From an uncultured Prevotella sp. (GTDB lineage: Bacteria > Bacteroidota > Bacteroidia > Bacteroidales > Bacteroidaceae): 15,864 bases of DNA. Numbering within the stretch: position 1 is the first letter of the stretch; each line of letters begins with the position of its first letter. Positions 1 to 7,454 of this stretch are shown in pieces. Below the pieces are notes generated by a model that had not been told where the DNA came from, made no database searches, and saw nothing but the letters and a program-made list of their open reading frames with translations. The position numbers and the translations under genes are program-made. The DNA lies in NCBI GenBank assembly GCA_946999045.1, contig CAMQBR010000045.1, forward strand, positions 1-15,864. The letters are read 5' to 3'.

Positions 1-1772
1 GGGGCAAGTCTATTACCTTTCAGGTGCCAGCTTTGGCACAAGAGGGTGTGTGCCTTGTTATTACGCCTCTTATTGCCTTAATGAAAGACCAAGTACAACA
101 TCTTCGTGAAAAGGGTATAGCAGCGGCTGCTATCTATTCGGGTATGATGCGAAGAGAAATATTAAAGGTACTTGATAATTGTATTCTTGGCGACATCAAA
201 CTGCTTTATATTTCACCCGAACGATTAGCTACCGATATTTTCTTAACGAAACTACATCGTATCAAAGTTAGTTTTATAACGGTAGATGAAGCTCACTGCA
301 TTAGTCAGTGGGGGTATGATTTCCGTCCTGCTTATTTGCATATCGCTGATATTCGCAAAGAAAAGCCCAATGTTCCTGTATTAGCACTCACTGCAACTGC
401 TACTCCAGAAGTAGTTGAAGATATTCAGCAGAAACTGATGTTCAAGCAAAAAAATGTCTTCCAGATGAGTTTTGAAAGGGAGAACCTAACTTACGTTGTA
501 CGCAATACGCAGGATAAAGTACAGGAGCTGATACATATCTTACAATCGGTTCAAGGTTCTGCTATTGTATATGTGCGTAGTAGGCGACGAACTAAAGAGA
601 TAGCTCAAGAACTTAATGCACAAAATATAGTTGCAACCTACTACCATGCAGGTTTGGAACATACCGTGAAAGACGAACGACAAATGGCATGGCAAAACGA
701 TGAAACACGTGTAATGGTGGCTACTAATGCGTTTGGTATGGGTATTGACAAGCCTGATGTGCGTGTAGTGGTTCATATTGATTGTCCTGATTCGCTGGAG
801 GCTTATTTCCAAGAAGCTGGTAGAGGCGGACGTGATGGGCAACGTTCGTATGCCGTATTGCTGTTCAATAGCAGTGATGAGCATAAATTGGAGAAGCGTA
901 TTCCAGATAATTTTCCAGAGAAAGAGTATATCAAAGACATCTATCAGCATTTGGCTTACTATTTTCAAATAGGTTTAGGTAGTGGTGGCGGACATACTTT
1001 TACGTTCGATATAGGTAAGTTTTGTGCTACTTATCACTATTTTCCTATTTCTGTGAACTCTTCTTTGCTCATCTTATCGAATGCTGGCTTCATAGAATAT
1101 GAAACAGATCCCGATACAAGTGCTCGCTTAACCTTTCTTATTGACAGAAACGAATTGTACGTTTTACAGCAGTTAACAACCAAAGAAGAGAGTGTTATTA
1201 CGGCTTTACTACGTACTTACGGTGGATTGTTTACCGACTATGTGTATATTGATGAGCAACTTGTTGCTCAACAAGCGCAATTAACTCAAGAGCAGGTTTA
1301 CCTTATACTAAAGAATTTAAGTCAGCGTCGCATCGTTCATTTTATTCCTCAGCGCAAGATGCCGATGATTACTTACAGCAGAGATCGTGAGGACACAGAG
1401 CGGTTGATGATACCTACTTCGGTATACGAAGAGAGAAAAAAGCAATACATCAAGCGTATTCACTCGGTTATTAACTATGCTAAAAACGATAACGTTTGTC
1501 GAAGCAAACAGCTATTGCGTTATTTTGGTGAAACTGATGCTAAAGATTGTCTACACTGTGATGCTTGTTTGGAGCGTGCTGATACACCCAATAACTCATC
1601 AGCTATAGATGATATAAAATTGCAAATTAAGGACTTGTTAAAGGATAAAGCTCAACATCCCATATCCGAACTAAATAGTTTGGTTGTTCCGAAAAAGCAA
1701 CTCGATGAGGCTTTACACTCATTAGTTGATGAAGAAGAAATAAAGATAGATGGAAGTTATCTTTCACTTTGA
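1..1772 (+). CDS. recQ: RecQ-type ATP-dependent DNA helicase, 5'-truncated by window edge
   Basis: A superfamily 2 3'-5' DNA helicase acting in recombinational repair. The reading frame runs off the left edge: codons from position 3 read GKSITFQVPA, the end of the Walker A motif, so the true start lies upstream and the GTG at 24 is not the start. Visible helicase motifs are DEAH followed by CISQWGYDFRP (nt ~285-330), ALTATAT (nt ~384-404), and the GMGIDKPDVR and QEAGRGGRDG segments (motifs V and VI, nt ~738-840). The four zinc cysteines of the RecQ C-terminal region follow as C-x16-C-x2-C-x2-C around nt 1497-1568. Only about 65 residues follow the zinc site, so there is room for a compact winged-helix-like end but no HRDC domain. 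E. coli RecQ is longer here; short RecQs are common in Bacteroidetes. Family assignment is very secure; the choice of symbol among recQ paralogues is less so. Confidence 0.93.
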   Translation, partial: GKSITFQVPALAQEGVCLVITPLIALMKDQVQHLREKGIAAAAIYSGMMRREILKVLDNCILGDIKLLYISPERLATDIFLTKLHRIKVSFITVDEAHCISQWGYDFRPAYLHIADIRKEKPNVPVLALTATATPEVVEDIQQKLMFKQKNVFQMSFERENLTYVVRNTQDKVQELIHILQSVQGSAIVYVRSRRRTKEIAQELNAQNIVATYYHAGLEHTVKDERQMAWQNDETRVMVATNAFGMGIDKPDVRVVVHIDCPDSLEAYFQEAGRGGRDGQRSYAVLLFNSSDEHKLEKRIPDNFPEKEYIKDIYQHLAYYFQIGLGSGGGHTFTFDIGKFCATYHYFPISVNSSLLILSNAGFIEYETDPDTSARLTFLIDRNELYVLQQLTTKEESVITALLRTYGGLFTDYVYIDEQLVAQQAQLTQEQVYLILKNLSQRRIVHFIPQRKMPMITYSRDREDTERLMIPTSVYEERKKQYIKRIHSVINYAKNDNVCRSKQLLRYFGETDAKDCLHCDACLERADTPNNSSAIDDIKLQIKDLLKDKAQHPISELNSLVVPKKQLDEALHSLVDEEEIKIDGSYLSL

Positions 1773-2028
1773 ACATATAGGCACTTTGAATGTAAAAAAA
1801 ATGAGTATTGAGCTTTTATGATTAGTTCTTTTGCTGGAAAATCAAATAAACAGTAAACTTGTAATTCGTTAGCTTGTCAACTATAGTTTTTAGTTATTTC
1901 GTCAAGGCGAAGTTTTTCCGTATATTTTAATGTGAGTTTACAAATTCCGCTTCTTTCTATATTTCCGTTGTTAAATTATATATTTTGATGCTACCATACA
2001 TTATTTAGGTATTACATAACAACGTAAG

Positions 2029-2048
2029 GCGTAAGGAATGACGCTTTT
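2029..2048 (+). terminator. GGAA-loop hairpin with short T run, possible recQ terminator
   Basis: GCGTAAGGAATGACGC can fold into a short stem with one mismatch and a GGAA loop, and is followed by TTTT. It lies about 260 nt after the recQ stop, so a role in ending recQ transcription is only possible. It closely resembles the perfect hairpin at 6146-6165, with AGGAATGACGC identical in both. Confidence 0.3.
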
Positions 2049-2062
2049 CCATAGTAAACAAC

Positions 2063-2094
2063 AAAAAAACTGTTTCCCTAAAATAGGAAAACAG
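2063..2094 (-). terminator. Rho-independent terminator-like hairpin (minus strand)
   Basis: CTGTTTCCCTA (2070-2080), loop AAA, TAGGAAAACAG (2084-2094) form an 11-bp stem with one mismatch. On the minus strand the hairpin is followed by seven T residues (2069-2063). It would end transcripts coming from the aminopeptidase/C1B peptidase operon, about 340 nt after the peptidase stop codon and on the far side of repeat copy 1. Confidence 0.6.
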
Positions 2095-2180
2095 CTTTTG
2101 TACAGTATTGAGAGTTAGAAGATATTTGCCTGTTAACGTCAGTAACTACCAATATATTCTGTTAACACCCTTGTTAGTTA

Positions 2181-2428
2181 GGTTTTATAAATTGCCACCG
2201 ATAGTGTGAGTAAATTTTATAAAATAAGTATTGTTATCTTTTGGCTTCTTTTTATAGAAAATAGGCTGTATCTCAACAATTCAAACAAGGTTGCTTGTAT
2301 TTGGCTTGCATTGTTTTTGGTTCAAAATGTAAGTTTTCTCAGTAGTGTAGCTTGCTACACTCTTTTACTCACTTACAGTTTGAACTTGAAAATAAGTTAA
2401 ATATCTAATAAAGCTAATTTATAGAAAT
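2181..2428 (+). repeat. MITE-like 248-bp element, copy 1 (degraded right end)
   Basis: This is the first of two related intergenic copies, the other at 7141-7388, in the same orientation and of the same length with only small compensating indels. The left end is GGTTTTATAAATTGCCACC and the right end is AATTTATAGAAAT, which are imperfect inverted repeats of each other. Shared internal blocks include TTGGCTTCTTTTTATA, CAACAATTCAAA, AATGTAAGTTT and TTTACTCACTTACA. The centre folds into a long imperfect hairpin, with AGTGTAGC-TT-GCTACACT at its tip (2344-2361) and TGTAAGT pairing with ACTTACA. There is no coding capacity. The structure suggests a non-autonomous transposable element mobilised by a transposase elsewhere. 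No clear target duplication remains. Confidence 0.7.
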
Positions 2429-2432
2429 AGAC

Positions 2433-3635
2433 TTAAAACTTTAACTTCTTTCTGATGTCCTTAGGAACGGCATTCTTGTTAACCATGAAGTCCATAGTTT
2501 TATAAGCAACGAAAGCCTTAGTCATGTACCAAATGCCTTTGTACTTGCCACTTTCACCCCATGAGTTCTTTACCATATAGTACTCTTTTCCATTTTGGTC
2601 TTTAGCAATACCAAAGATGTGCATACCATGGTCGTCTGTTGTCTCCCAGTTGTCATATGCTTCTTGGCGCATCTTCTGTGTAGGGACGACTTCAGGAGCG
2701 TTAACACCTAAAGAATCTGCTTTGGCTCTCTGTAAAGAATGAGACATTTTAACCCAACGGTCAGCATCGGTGCCAGATAAATCGCGAGTCTTTTTTAAGT
2801 CGTATGCAATACCCAAGCCGTTACGTGTAAATCCGTCTTCAGAGACATCACCACCCCAAGCAACCGTATAACCATTATAGATAGCATTGTCAATGATTTT
2901 GCAAAGATCTTCGATAGGAACGTTCCAGCTTAACGGCCAGCGCCAGTTATCTTGTACTTCTACAACAAACTGTGTCCAGAAAGGATGGTGTGTGTAGCTG
3001 GTAAAGGTAATATAGTCGTCCATATTCAATCCTAAGCTTGCAGCAAACGATTTGGGAGTATAAGTTTTACCCTCGTATGTAAAGGTTTTAGGCGTTTTTC
3101 CAAGATAGGCATCGAGAATACCCATTAAACCATTTTTCCACGCTGGAGACAACTTCTTTTGTTTGCTCTTGGCAATAGTTTCTACGTAAGGAGTAAGTAC
3201 GTTAAAGAACTCACTGAAGTTAGCTAATGAGTCGCCAGTCATACTTCCTGGTAATGCCATTGCATTTTCTGGTACCATACCATAGTGTTGCCAGCAGTAA
3301 ATAGGGTCGTAGCAGCTACCTCCTTGTGAAAAACTAACATCGCCATGCATACGAACTGCTTTTTCGGCTCGGTCTTCGTATGTTTTGTGAGCTACAAACA
3401 TTTCGCTCAGGTTGTACGTTTTACCTGTCTTCTTTAAGATTTCACTCTCCAAGAAGCTCAGTGTAGCGTATGCCCAGCACGTACCACTACGATTTTGGTC
3501 TTTAATACTTGTAATCTTGTTCTGCTTTACAACGGTGAATATGGGTTGATTACTTTTCTGTTTCGTCTCTTTCTCCGTTGCGTTGACACCTGTAACCACT
3601 AAAGTCATGAGTGCCATCATGAATATTTTCTTCAT
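2433..3635 (-). CDS. Secreted C1B (bleomycin hydrolase/aminopeptidase C-type) cysteine peptidase
   Basis: This is a papain-fold cysteine peptidase of the bleomycin hydrolase/PepC group, predicted to cleave peptides outside the cytoplasm. The 400-aa protein begins MKKIFMMALMTLVVTGVNA, a clear signal peptide with probable cleavage after residue 19. The catalytic set is visible: oxyanion Gln47 in KDQNRSGTCWAY, nucleophile Cys53, His336 in DDHGMHIFGIA, and Asn357 in VKNSWGE. Length is close to PepC/bleomycin hydrolase (about 440-450 aa) once the signal peptide and shorter loops are considered. Classic PepC is cytosolic, so export is the notable feature; secreted forms are known in Bacteroidetes. 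The gene follows the Xaa-Pro aminopeptidase by 27 nt on the same strand, which suggests co-transcription and a joint role in peptide breakdown. Confidence 0.88.
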   Translation of the reverse strand: MKKIFMMALMTLVVTGVNATEKETKQKSNQPIFTVVKQNKITSIKDQNRSGTCWAYATLSFLESEILKKTGKTYNLSEMFVAHKTYEDRAEKAVRMHGDVSFSQGGSCYDPIYCWQHYGMVPENAMALPGSMTGDSLANFSEFFNVLTPYVETIAKSKQKKLSPAWKNGLMGILDAYLGKTPKTFTYEGKTYTPKSFAASLGLNMDDYITFTSYTHHPFWTQFVVEVQDNWRWPLSWNVPIEDLCKIIDNAIYNGYTVAWGGDVSEDGFTRNGLGIAYDLKKTRDLSGTDADRWVKMSHSLQRAKADSLGVNAPEVVPTQKMRQEAYDNWETTDDHGMHIFGIAKDQNGKEYYMVKNSWGESGKYKGIWYMTKAFVAYKTMDFMVNKNAVPKDIRKKLKF

Positions 3636-3662
3636 TCTTTTGTGTTAGTTGATGTTGATGTA

Positions 3663-5066
3663 TTATCTGTTTTCTTCTAAATAAGTTTCCAATTCTTTTG
3701 GATGATAAGGTATAATCTTATCGCCAACAATTCGGCAGCCATCTTTTGTGATGAGCAAATCGTCCTCAATACGAATACCTCCAAAGTCTTTGTAGGTTTC
3801 CAATTTTTCAAAATTAAGGAATTCTACACAATGTTTGTTAGCTTTCCATTCGTCAATTAATGCTGGGATAAAGTAGATACCTGGTTCATCGGTTACTACA
3901 AATCCCTCTTGTAAACGGCGTCCCATACGCAAGGCATTGGTACCGAACTGGTCTAACTGTGGACGAGTTTCCTTGTCGAATCCAACATTTACCTGTCCTA
4001 ATGCCTCCATGTCGTGTACATCCATACCCATCATGTGTCCTAACCCGTGAGGCAAGAACATGGCGTGTGCACCAGCTTTAACAGCTTCGTCTGTATCACC
4101 CTTCATTAAACCTAATTCTTTCAAGCGGTTCACCATGAGCTTGCAAACAGAGAAGTGTACATCTCTGTACTTTAATCCTGGTTTGGCAATAGCTAAAGCG
4201 TGATCGTGGCAAGCCTCAACAATGCTGTATATTTCTAATTGTCGCTGACTAAACTTACCTGATACAGGATAAGTACGGGTGTTGTCTGAGCAATAATTGT
4301 TAACGGTTTCGCATCCTGCATCACACAAAGTTAATCTACCTTCCTCTAATATTGCCAAGGTAGGATTGCCGTGCATGATTTCGCCATGCTGTGTAAAGAT
4401 TGTAGGGAAGCTAACCATTGAGCCATACGAGTTGGCTATACCATCAACCTGTCCTGCAACAAACTGCTCGGTAACACCTGCTTTAGCTAAACGCATAGCG
4501 GTAGTGTGCATACGATAACCTATAACGGCAGCTCGTTTTAGTTCTTCTATTTCTTGCGGCTCTTTAGTAGAACGCATCTTTACAACGGCTTTTATCAAGT
4601 CCATAGATGCGCTATCTTTTTGTTTACTAGGATGAATGCCTAACAAATCGTATATTTGTAGTTTGATGTCATGACGATATGGAGGCAAGAAGTGTATCTT
4701 ACGTTTTTGAGCCAAAGCCTTATCGCAAACAACTTTTAGTTGTTTCATTGGAGCAGATTGAGCTACTCCCACTTGCTCAGCCATATCTTTTACGCTGTCT
4801 ACCGAACCGAACCAGACTATGTCTTCAATATCAATATCTTCACCAATGAGCATTTCTGTATCGTTGTCGATATCAATAATACCTACCAGTCCGTCTCTGT
4901 TTTGTCCAAAATAATACAGGAAACAAGAATCTTGTCTGAAAGGATGATAACCATTGAATGGTCCATTGGCAGGAGAATCGTTGTTACCAAACAAAACAAT
5001 AATGCCATTGCCAACTTCTTTCTTAAGTTGTGTGCGGCGTCTTATATAGGTTTGTTTATCGAACAT
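3663..5066 (-). CDS. pepP: Xaa-Pro aminopeptidase (M24B, aminopeptidase P type)
   Basis: This is a metal-dependent aminopeptidase that removes the N-terminal residue of peptides with proline in second position. The 467-aa protein has an aminopeptidase P N-terminal domain (about 1-150, including VLFGNNDSPANG and the YYFGQNRDG segment) and a C-terminal pita-bread catalytic domain. The five dinuclear-metal ligands are all visible: Asp249 (CDAG), Asp261 (SDNTR), His344 (HGLGHMMG), Glu394 (TDEPGIY) and Glu434 (GIRIEDD). There is no signal peptide, so it is probably cytoplasmic. Length matches the family. It is the first gene of an apparent two-gene operon with the C1B peptidase, and a promoter-like TTG-N18-AATCTTTG lies upstream on the minus strand (5168-5140). 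The family is certain; the symbol is by analogy with E. coli PepP. Confidence 0.92.
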   Translation of the reverse strand: MFDKQTYIRRRTQLKKEVGNGIIVLFGNNDSPANGPFNGYHPFRQDSCFLYYFGQNRDGLVGIIDIDNDTEMLIGEDIDIEDIVWFGSVDSVKDMAEQVGVAQSAPMKQLKVVCDKALAQKRKIHFLPPYRHDIKLQIYDLLGIHPSKQKDSASMDLIKAVVKMRSTKEPQEIEELKRAAVIGYRMHTTAMRLAKAGVTEQFVAGQVDGIANSYGSMVSFPTIFTQHGEIMHGNPTLAILEEGRLTLCDAGCETVNNYCSDNTRTYPVSGKFSQRQLEIYSIVEACHDHALAIAKPGLKYRDVHFSVCKLMVNRLKELGLMKGDTDEAVKAGAHAMFLPHGLGHMMGMDVHDMEALGQVNVGFDKETRPQLDQFGTNALRMGRRLQEGFVVTDEPGIYFIPALIDEWKANKHCVEFLNFEKLETYKDFGGIRIEDDLLITKDGCRIVGDKIIPYHPKELETYLEENR

Positions 5067-5139
5067 AATAATTAGTTTTTAGAATTATCTATTCGTTATT
5101 GAATATTCTTTTATAGGTATTATTTATTATCACTCTCTG

Positions 5140-5168
5140 CAAAGATTGTTTGAACTAATAGGAAACAA
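5140..5168 (-). promoter_or_regulatory. Bacteroidetes-type promoter for the aminopeptidase-peptidase operon
   Basis: Reading the minus strand, TTG (5168-5166) is followed after 18 nt by AATCTTTG (5147-5140), one mismatch from the TAnnTTTG -7 consensus. Transcription would begin near 5133, giving a leader of about 65 nt. Confidence 0.5.
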
Positions 5169-5237
5169 GTTTACTTGATTTTTGCTGAGGTGTAGTCTAT
5201 TTTATGCAAAGATAATAAAAATGTGCCGAAAAAAGTT

Positions 5238-5245
5238 TATATTTG
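5238..5245 (+). promoter_or_regulatory. -7 box TATATTTG upstream of the patatin-like gene
   Basis: This is a perfect match to TAnnTTTG. It lies inside the upstream extension of the open frame, so a transcript starting near 5252 would exclude the TTG at 5182 and the ATG at 5221 and leave ATG 5266 as the first start. No convincing -33 TTG is seen. Confidence 0.5.
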
Positions 5246-5265
5246 TAGCAATAAATAACTTTTTT

Positions 5266-6132
5266 ATGCAGGTTGATAGAAATATAGGGTTGGTACTCGA
5301 AGGAGGAGGTATGCGAGGCGTTTTTACATGTGGTGTTTTAGATGCCTTTATGAAGCATGATTTGTATTTTAGATATGTAGTTGCAGTGTCGGCTGGAGCT
5401 TGCAACGGTATGTCGTATATTAGTAGACAACCACGAAGAGCCAGATTTACCAATATAGATTTGTTGGCTCAGTATAAGTATATTGGTTTACGACATTTAG
5501 TAACCCAAGGATGTATTTTCGATCAAAAATTGCTGTATGATGTTTTTCCTAACGAATATATCCCTTATGACTACAACTCTTATTTTGCTTCACCTTGCAC
5601 TTTTGAAATGGTAGCAACCAATTGTCAAACGGGGAGGCCAGTGTATCTTACAGAGAAGCACGATAAACAGCGTGCACTTAACATTGTGAAGGCATCGAGT
5701 AGTTTGCCATACGTTAGCAAAATTGTAAATGTTGATGGTATGCCGTTGCTTGATGGGGGAATTATAGATTCTATTCCTGTAATGCGATCCATGGAGACTG
5801 GTCATCATAAAAATGTGGTAGTGCTGACACGTAATAGGGGATTTAGAAGTACCGAACGTGATAGAAAGATACCTAAATTTATTTATAAGCAATATCCTCG
5901 TTTGCGTTTAGCTTTAAGTAAACGTGTGGCTGTTTATAATGCACAATTGAAATTGGTTGAGCAATTAGAGGATGCGGGTGAAATTGTTTGCATTCGTCCG
6001 CAGCGTACCATGGAGGTTGGACGTATAGAAAAAGATATTAACAAGTTAGAAAGATTATATGAAGAAGGATTTATGTTGGGCAATGAGTTTTGTGCTACTA
6101 TAGAGGAGGGAAGCTGCTTTGACAAAAAATGA
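5266..6132 (+). CDS. Patatin-like phospholipase (YjjU/RssA-like)
   Basis: This is a predicted serine acyl hydrolase with a Ser-Asp dyad, probably acting on phospholipid or another acyl ester. From ATG 5266 it is 288 aa. The oxyanion loop GGGMRG is at residues 13-18, the nucleophile elbow AVSAG has Ser42, and the catalytic Asp163 sits in LLDGGIIDSIP. No signal peptide or transmembrane segment is evident, so it is probably cytoplasmic or membrane-associated. The frame stays open up to a TTG at 5182, but the extra 28 residues precede the conserved start and overlap a good -7 box, so ATG 5266 is preferred. The gene converges on the pantothenate kinase gene with 43 nt between stops. Substrate cannot be told from sequence. 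Confidence 0.88.
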   Translation: MQVDRNIGLVLEGGGMRGVFTCGVLDAFMKHDLYFRYVVAVSAGACNGMSYISRQPRRARFTNIDLLAQYKYIGLRHLVTQGCIFDQKLLYDVFPNEYIPYDYNSYFASPCTFEMVATNCQTGRPVYLTEKHDKQRALNIVKASSSLPYVSKIVNVDGMPLLDGGIIDSIPVMRSMETGHHKNVVVLTRNRGFRSTERDRKIPKFIYKQYPRLRLALSKRVAVYNAQLKLVEQLEDAGEIVCIRPQRTMEVGRIEKDINKLERLYEEGFMLGNEFCATIEEGSCFDKK

Positions 6133-6145
6133 GACCATATTTTTT

Positions 6146-6165
6146 GGGCGTCAGGAATGACGCCC
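6146..6165. terminator. Perfect GGAA-loop hairpin between convergent genes
   Basis: GGGCGTCA, loop GGAA, TGACGCCC is a perfect 8-bp stem placed between the patatin-like stop (6132) and the kinase stop (6176). It lacks a T run downstream on either strand, so it may be an RNA-end-stabilising or intrinsic-like terminator serving both genes. The same core occurs at 2029-2044. Confidence 0.45.
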
Positions 6166-6175
6166 TCTCCCCCTA

Positions 6176-7012
6176 TTATCTCTTCTTTTTATTATTATAG
6201 AAGAACAATGCTGCACCGATAGCAGTGCAAAATTCGCTATACTTAGGAATAATGAAGTTAACTCCATATAGTTTTTCTAATCCACCAAAAACTAATTTGC
6301 ATTGTGGCAATAAAGTAAGATTGCCTATTAGTACATAATCCTTTATACCAGTACCCAAAGATGCCAAGATAGTACTGCTGCCAATGGTTTGTAGTACCAT
6401 GGTGATGATACCAAGGGCTATGTCTTCTCTCGAAGCATTGCTATGTGCATTACCAAAGAGTGAGGCGGTAGCCGTTTTAGGTAGGTTAGGGAGTGGCTGT
6501 GGACTAATATCTCCGATACGAACATCTGTGTTGGCTGCATCTCCTTGCATGGCAAGAGATGATATTTGTTGTATCTCATCAGTTTTGAGCATGATACGCG
6601 ATAAGCCAATAAGTGTGCCGCCACCGATACCCATACCTCCAATGTGTTTGATATTGTTGCCCATACATTGTATCAAACTGGTGCCTGTTCCCATGCTTAC
6701 CACAATCATATTTTCTAAATCGGTTTCAAATTGTGCCCCCAAACCATTGCACATAAATTCTTCTGCCTTAGCTGTTGGCAAGCCATATACAGGTTGGTCT
6801 ACGTATGCAGCTCCCACACCTGTTAGCATTACTTGTTCTACATCGGTTAGTTTAATATGATTATCATGTAGATATTTACCAAATGCTCCATAGAGTGATG
6901 TTACTGGGTCGGTAGCTTTTATACGGATAGGTGCTACAACACTACCATCATCATTGATACCTACTATTTTTGTGGTGCTAATGCCCACATCTATACCTAT
7001 TACTATTGCCAT
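6176..7012 (-). CDS. coaW: Type II pantothenate kinase
   Basis: This enzyme phosphorylates pantothenate with ATP, the first committed step of coenzyme A synthesis. The 278-aa protein has the actin-like ATPase fold of type II kinases: phosphate-1 loop GIDVGISTTKIVGI at residues 6-19, a SMGTGTS phosphate-2 motif near residue 106, HIGGMGIGGGTLIGLS following it, and a C-terminal FCTAIGAALFF segment. Length is close to the Staphylococcus aureus type II enzyme (about 267 aa). Its closest look-alikes are BadF/BcrA-type ATPases, but the GTGTS/GGGTLIG combination favours CoaW. A strong TTG-N18-TATATTTG promoter lies on the minus strand just upstream. Repeat copy 2 lies further upstream, so it could influence but not interrupt expression. 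Confidence 0.82.
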   Translation of the reverse strand: MAIVIGIDVGISTTKIVGINDDGSVVAPIRIKATDPVTSLYGAFGKYLHDNHIKLTDVEQVMLTGVGAAYVDQPVYGLPTAKAEEFMCNGLGAQFETDLENMIVVSMGTGTSLIQCMGNNIKHIGGMGIGGGTLIGLSRIMLKTDEIQQISSLAMQGDAANTDVRIGDISPQPLPNLPKTATASLFGNAHSNASREDIALGIITMVLQTIGSSTILASLGTGIKDYVLIGNLTLLPQCKLVFGGLEKLYGVNFIIPKYSEFCTAIGAALFFYNNKKKR

Positions 7013-7051
7013 AATGAATATGTTCTTTTTATCTTTCGTGTAAAACTATTG

Positions 7052-7080
7052 CAAATATACAATAATATTATAAAGAACAA
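7052..7080 (-). promoter_or_regulatory. coaW: Promoter for the pantothenate kinase gene
   Basis: On the minus strand, TTG (7080-7078), an 18-nt spacer and TATATTTG (7059-7052) match the Bacteroidetes -33/-7 consensus. Transcription would begin near 7045, about 33 nt before the start codon. Confidence 0.65.
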
Positions 7081-7140
7081 GTAAGGAATGATAAGATAAT
7101 TGAACTTACGAGGCTTATCTTCATCTTTACTTTACAGGCA

Positions 7141-7388
7141 GGTTCTATAAATTGCCACCATATATTGTGAATAAAATTTTATGAGATACGCTCTGATGTC
7201 ATTTGGCTTCTTTTTATAAGAAACAGGCTGTGCTTCAACAATTCAAATAGGTTTGATGGTATTCGGATTGCACTATTTTGTTAAAAATGTAAGTTTGCTT
7301 AGTCGTATAGCTCTCTACACTCCTTTACTCACTTACATTTTGAATTCAAAAATAAGTTCAAAATTTAACAAAGCTAATTTATAGAACC
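7141..7388 (+). repeat. MITE-like 248-bp element, copy 2 (intact termini)
   Basis: This copy begins GGTTCTATAAATT and ends AATTTATAGAACC, a perfect 13-bp terminal inverted repeat. With flanking AGGCA at the left and AGCCT at the right the symmetry extends to about 17 of 18 bp. It aligns end to end with copy 1 at 2181-2428, roughly three-quarters identical by eye, in the same orientation. The central AAAATGTAAGT...ACTTACATTTT arms (about 7284-7342) remain fully complementary although the sequence between them has drifted. It holds no reading frame of note. It fills most of the 440-base gap between the kinase and B3/B4 genes; the rest (7389-7454) shows nothing recognisable. Confidence 0.78.
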
Positions 7389-7454
7389 AGCCTACATATA
7401 AATAAGTTTGGAAAAGTGTAGAGTTAATATACTTTTGTGGACTTAAAAGTGTAT

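Larger units (their letters stand above)
1773..2432. other. Non-coding region between recQ and the C1B peptidase gene
   Basis: About 660 bases between convergent genes with no credible gene. A 64-codon open frame at 2206-2400 lies inside the repeated element and has no counterpart in the second copy, so it is not accepted. The stretch holds a GGAA-loop hairpin (2029-2048), a minus-strand terminator-like hairpin (2063-2094) and repeat copy 1 (2181-2428). I see nothing recognisable in 1773-2028. Confidence 0.7.

Noticed and set aside
2206..2400. 64-codon open frame inside repeat copy 1
   Set aside because: It is not preserved in repeat copy 2, has no start context, and the DNA is explained by the inverted-repeat element.
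5182..5265. 28-codon upstream extension of the patatin-like gene from a TTG
   Set aside because: It overlaps a perfect TATATTTG promoter box, and the family N-terminus begins at ATG 5266.
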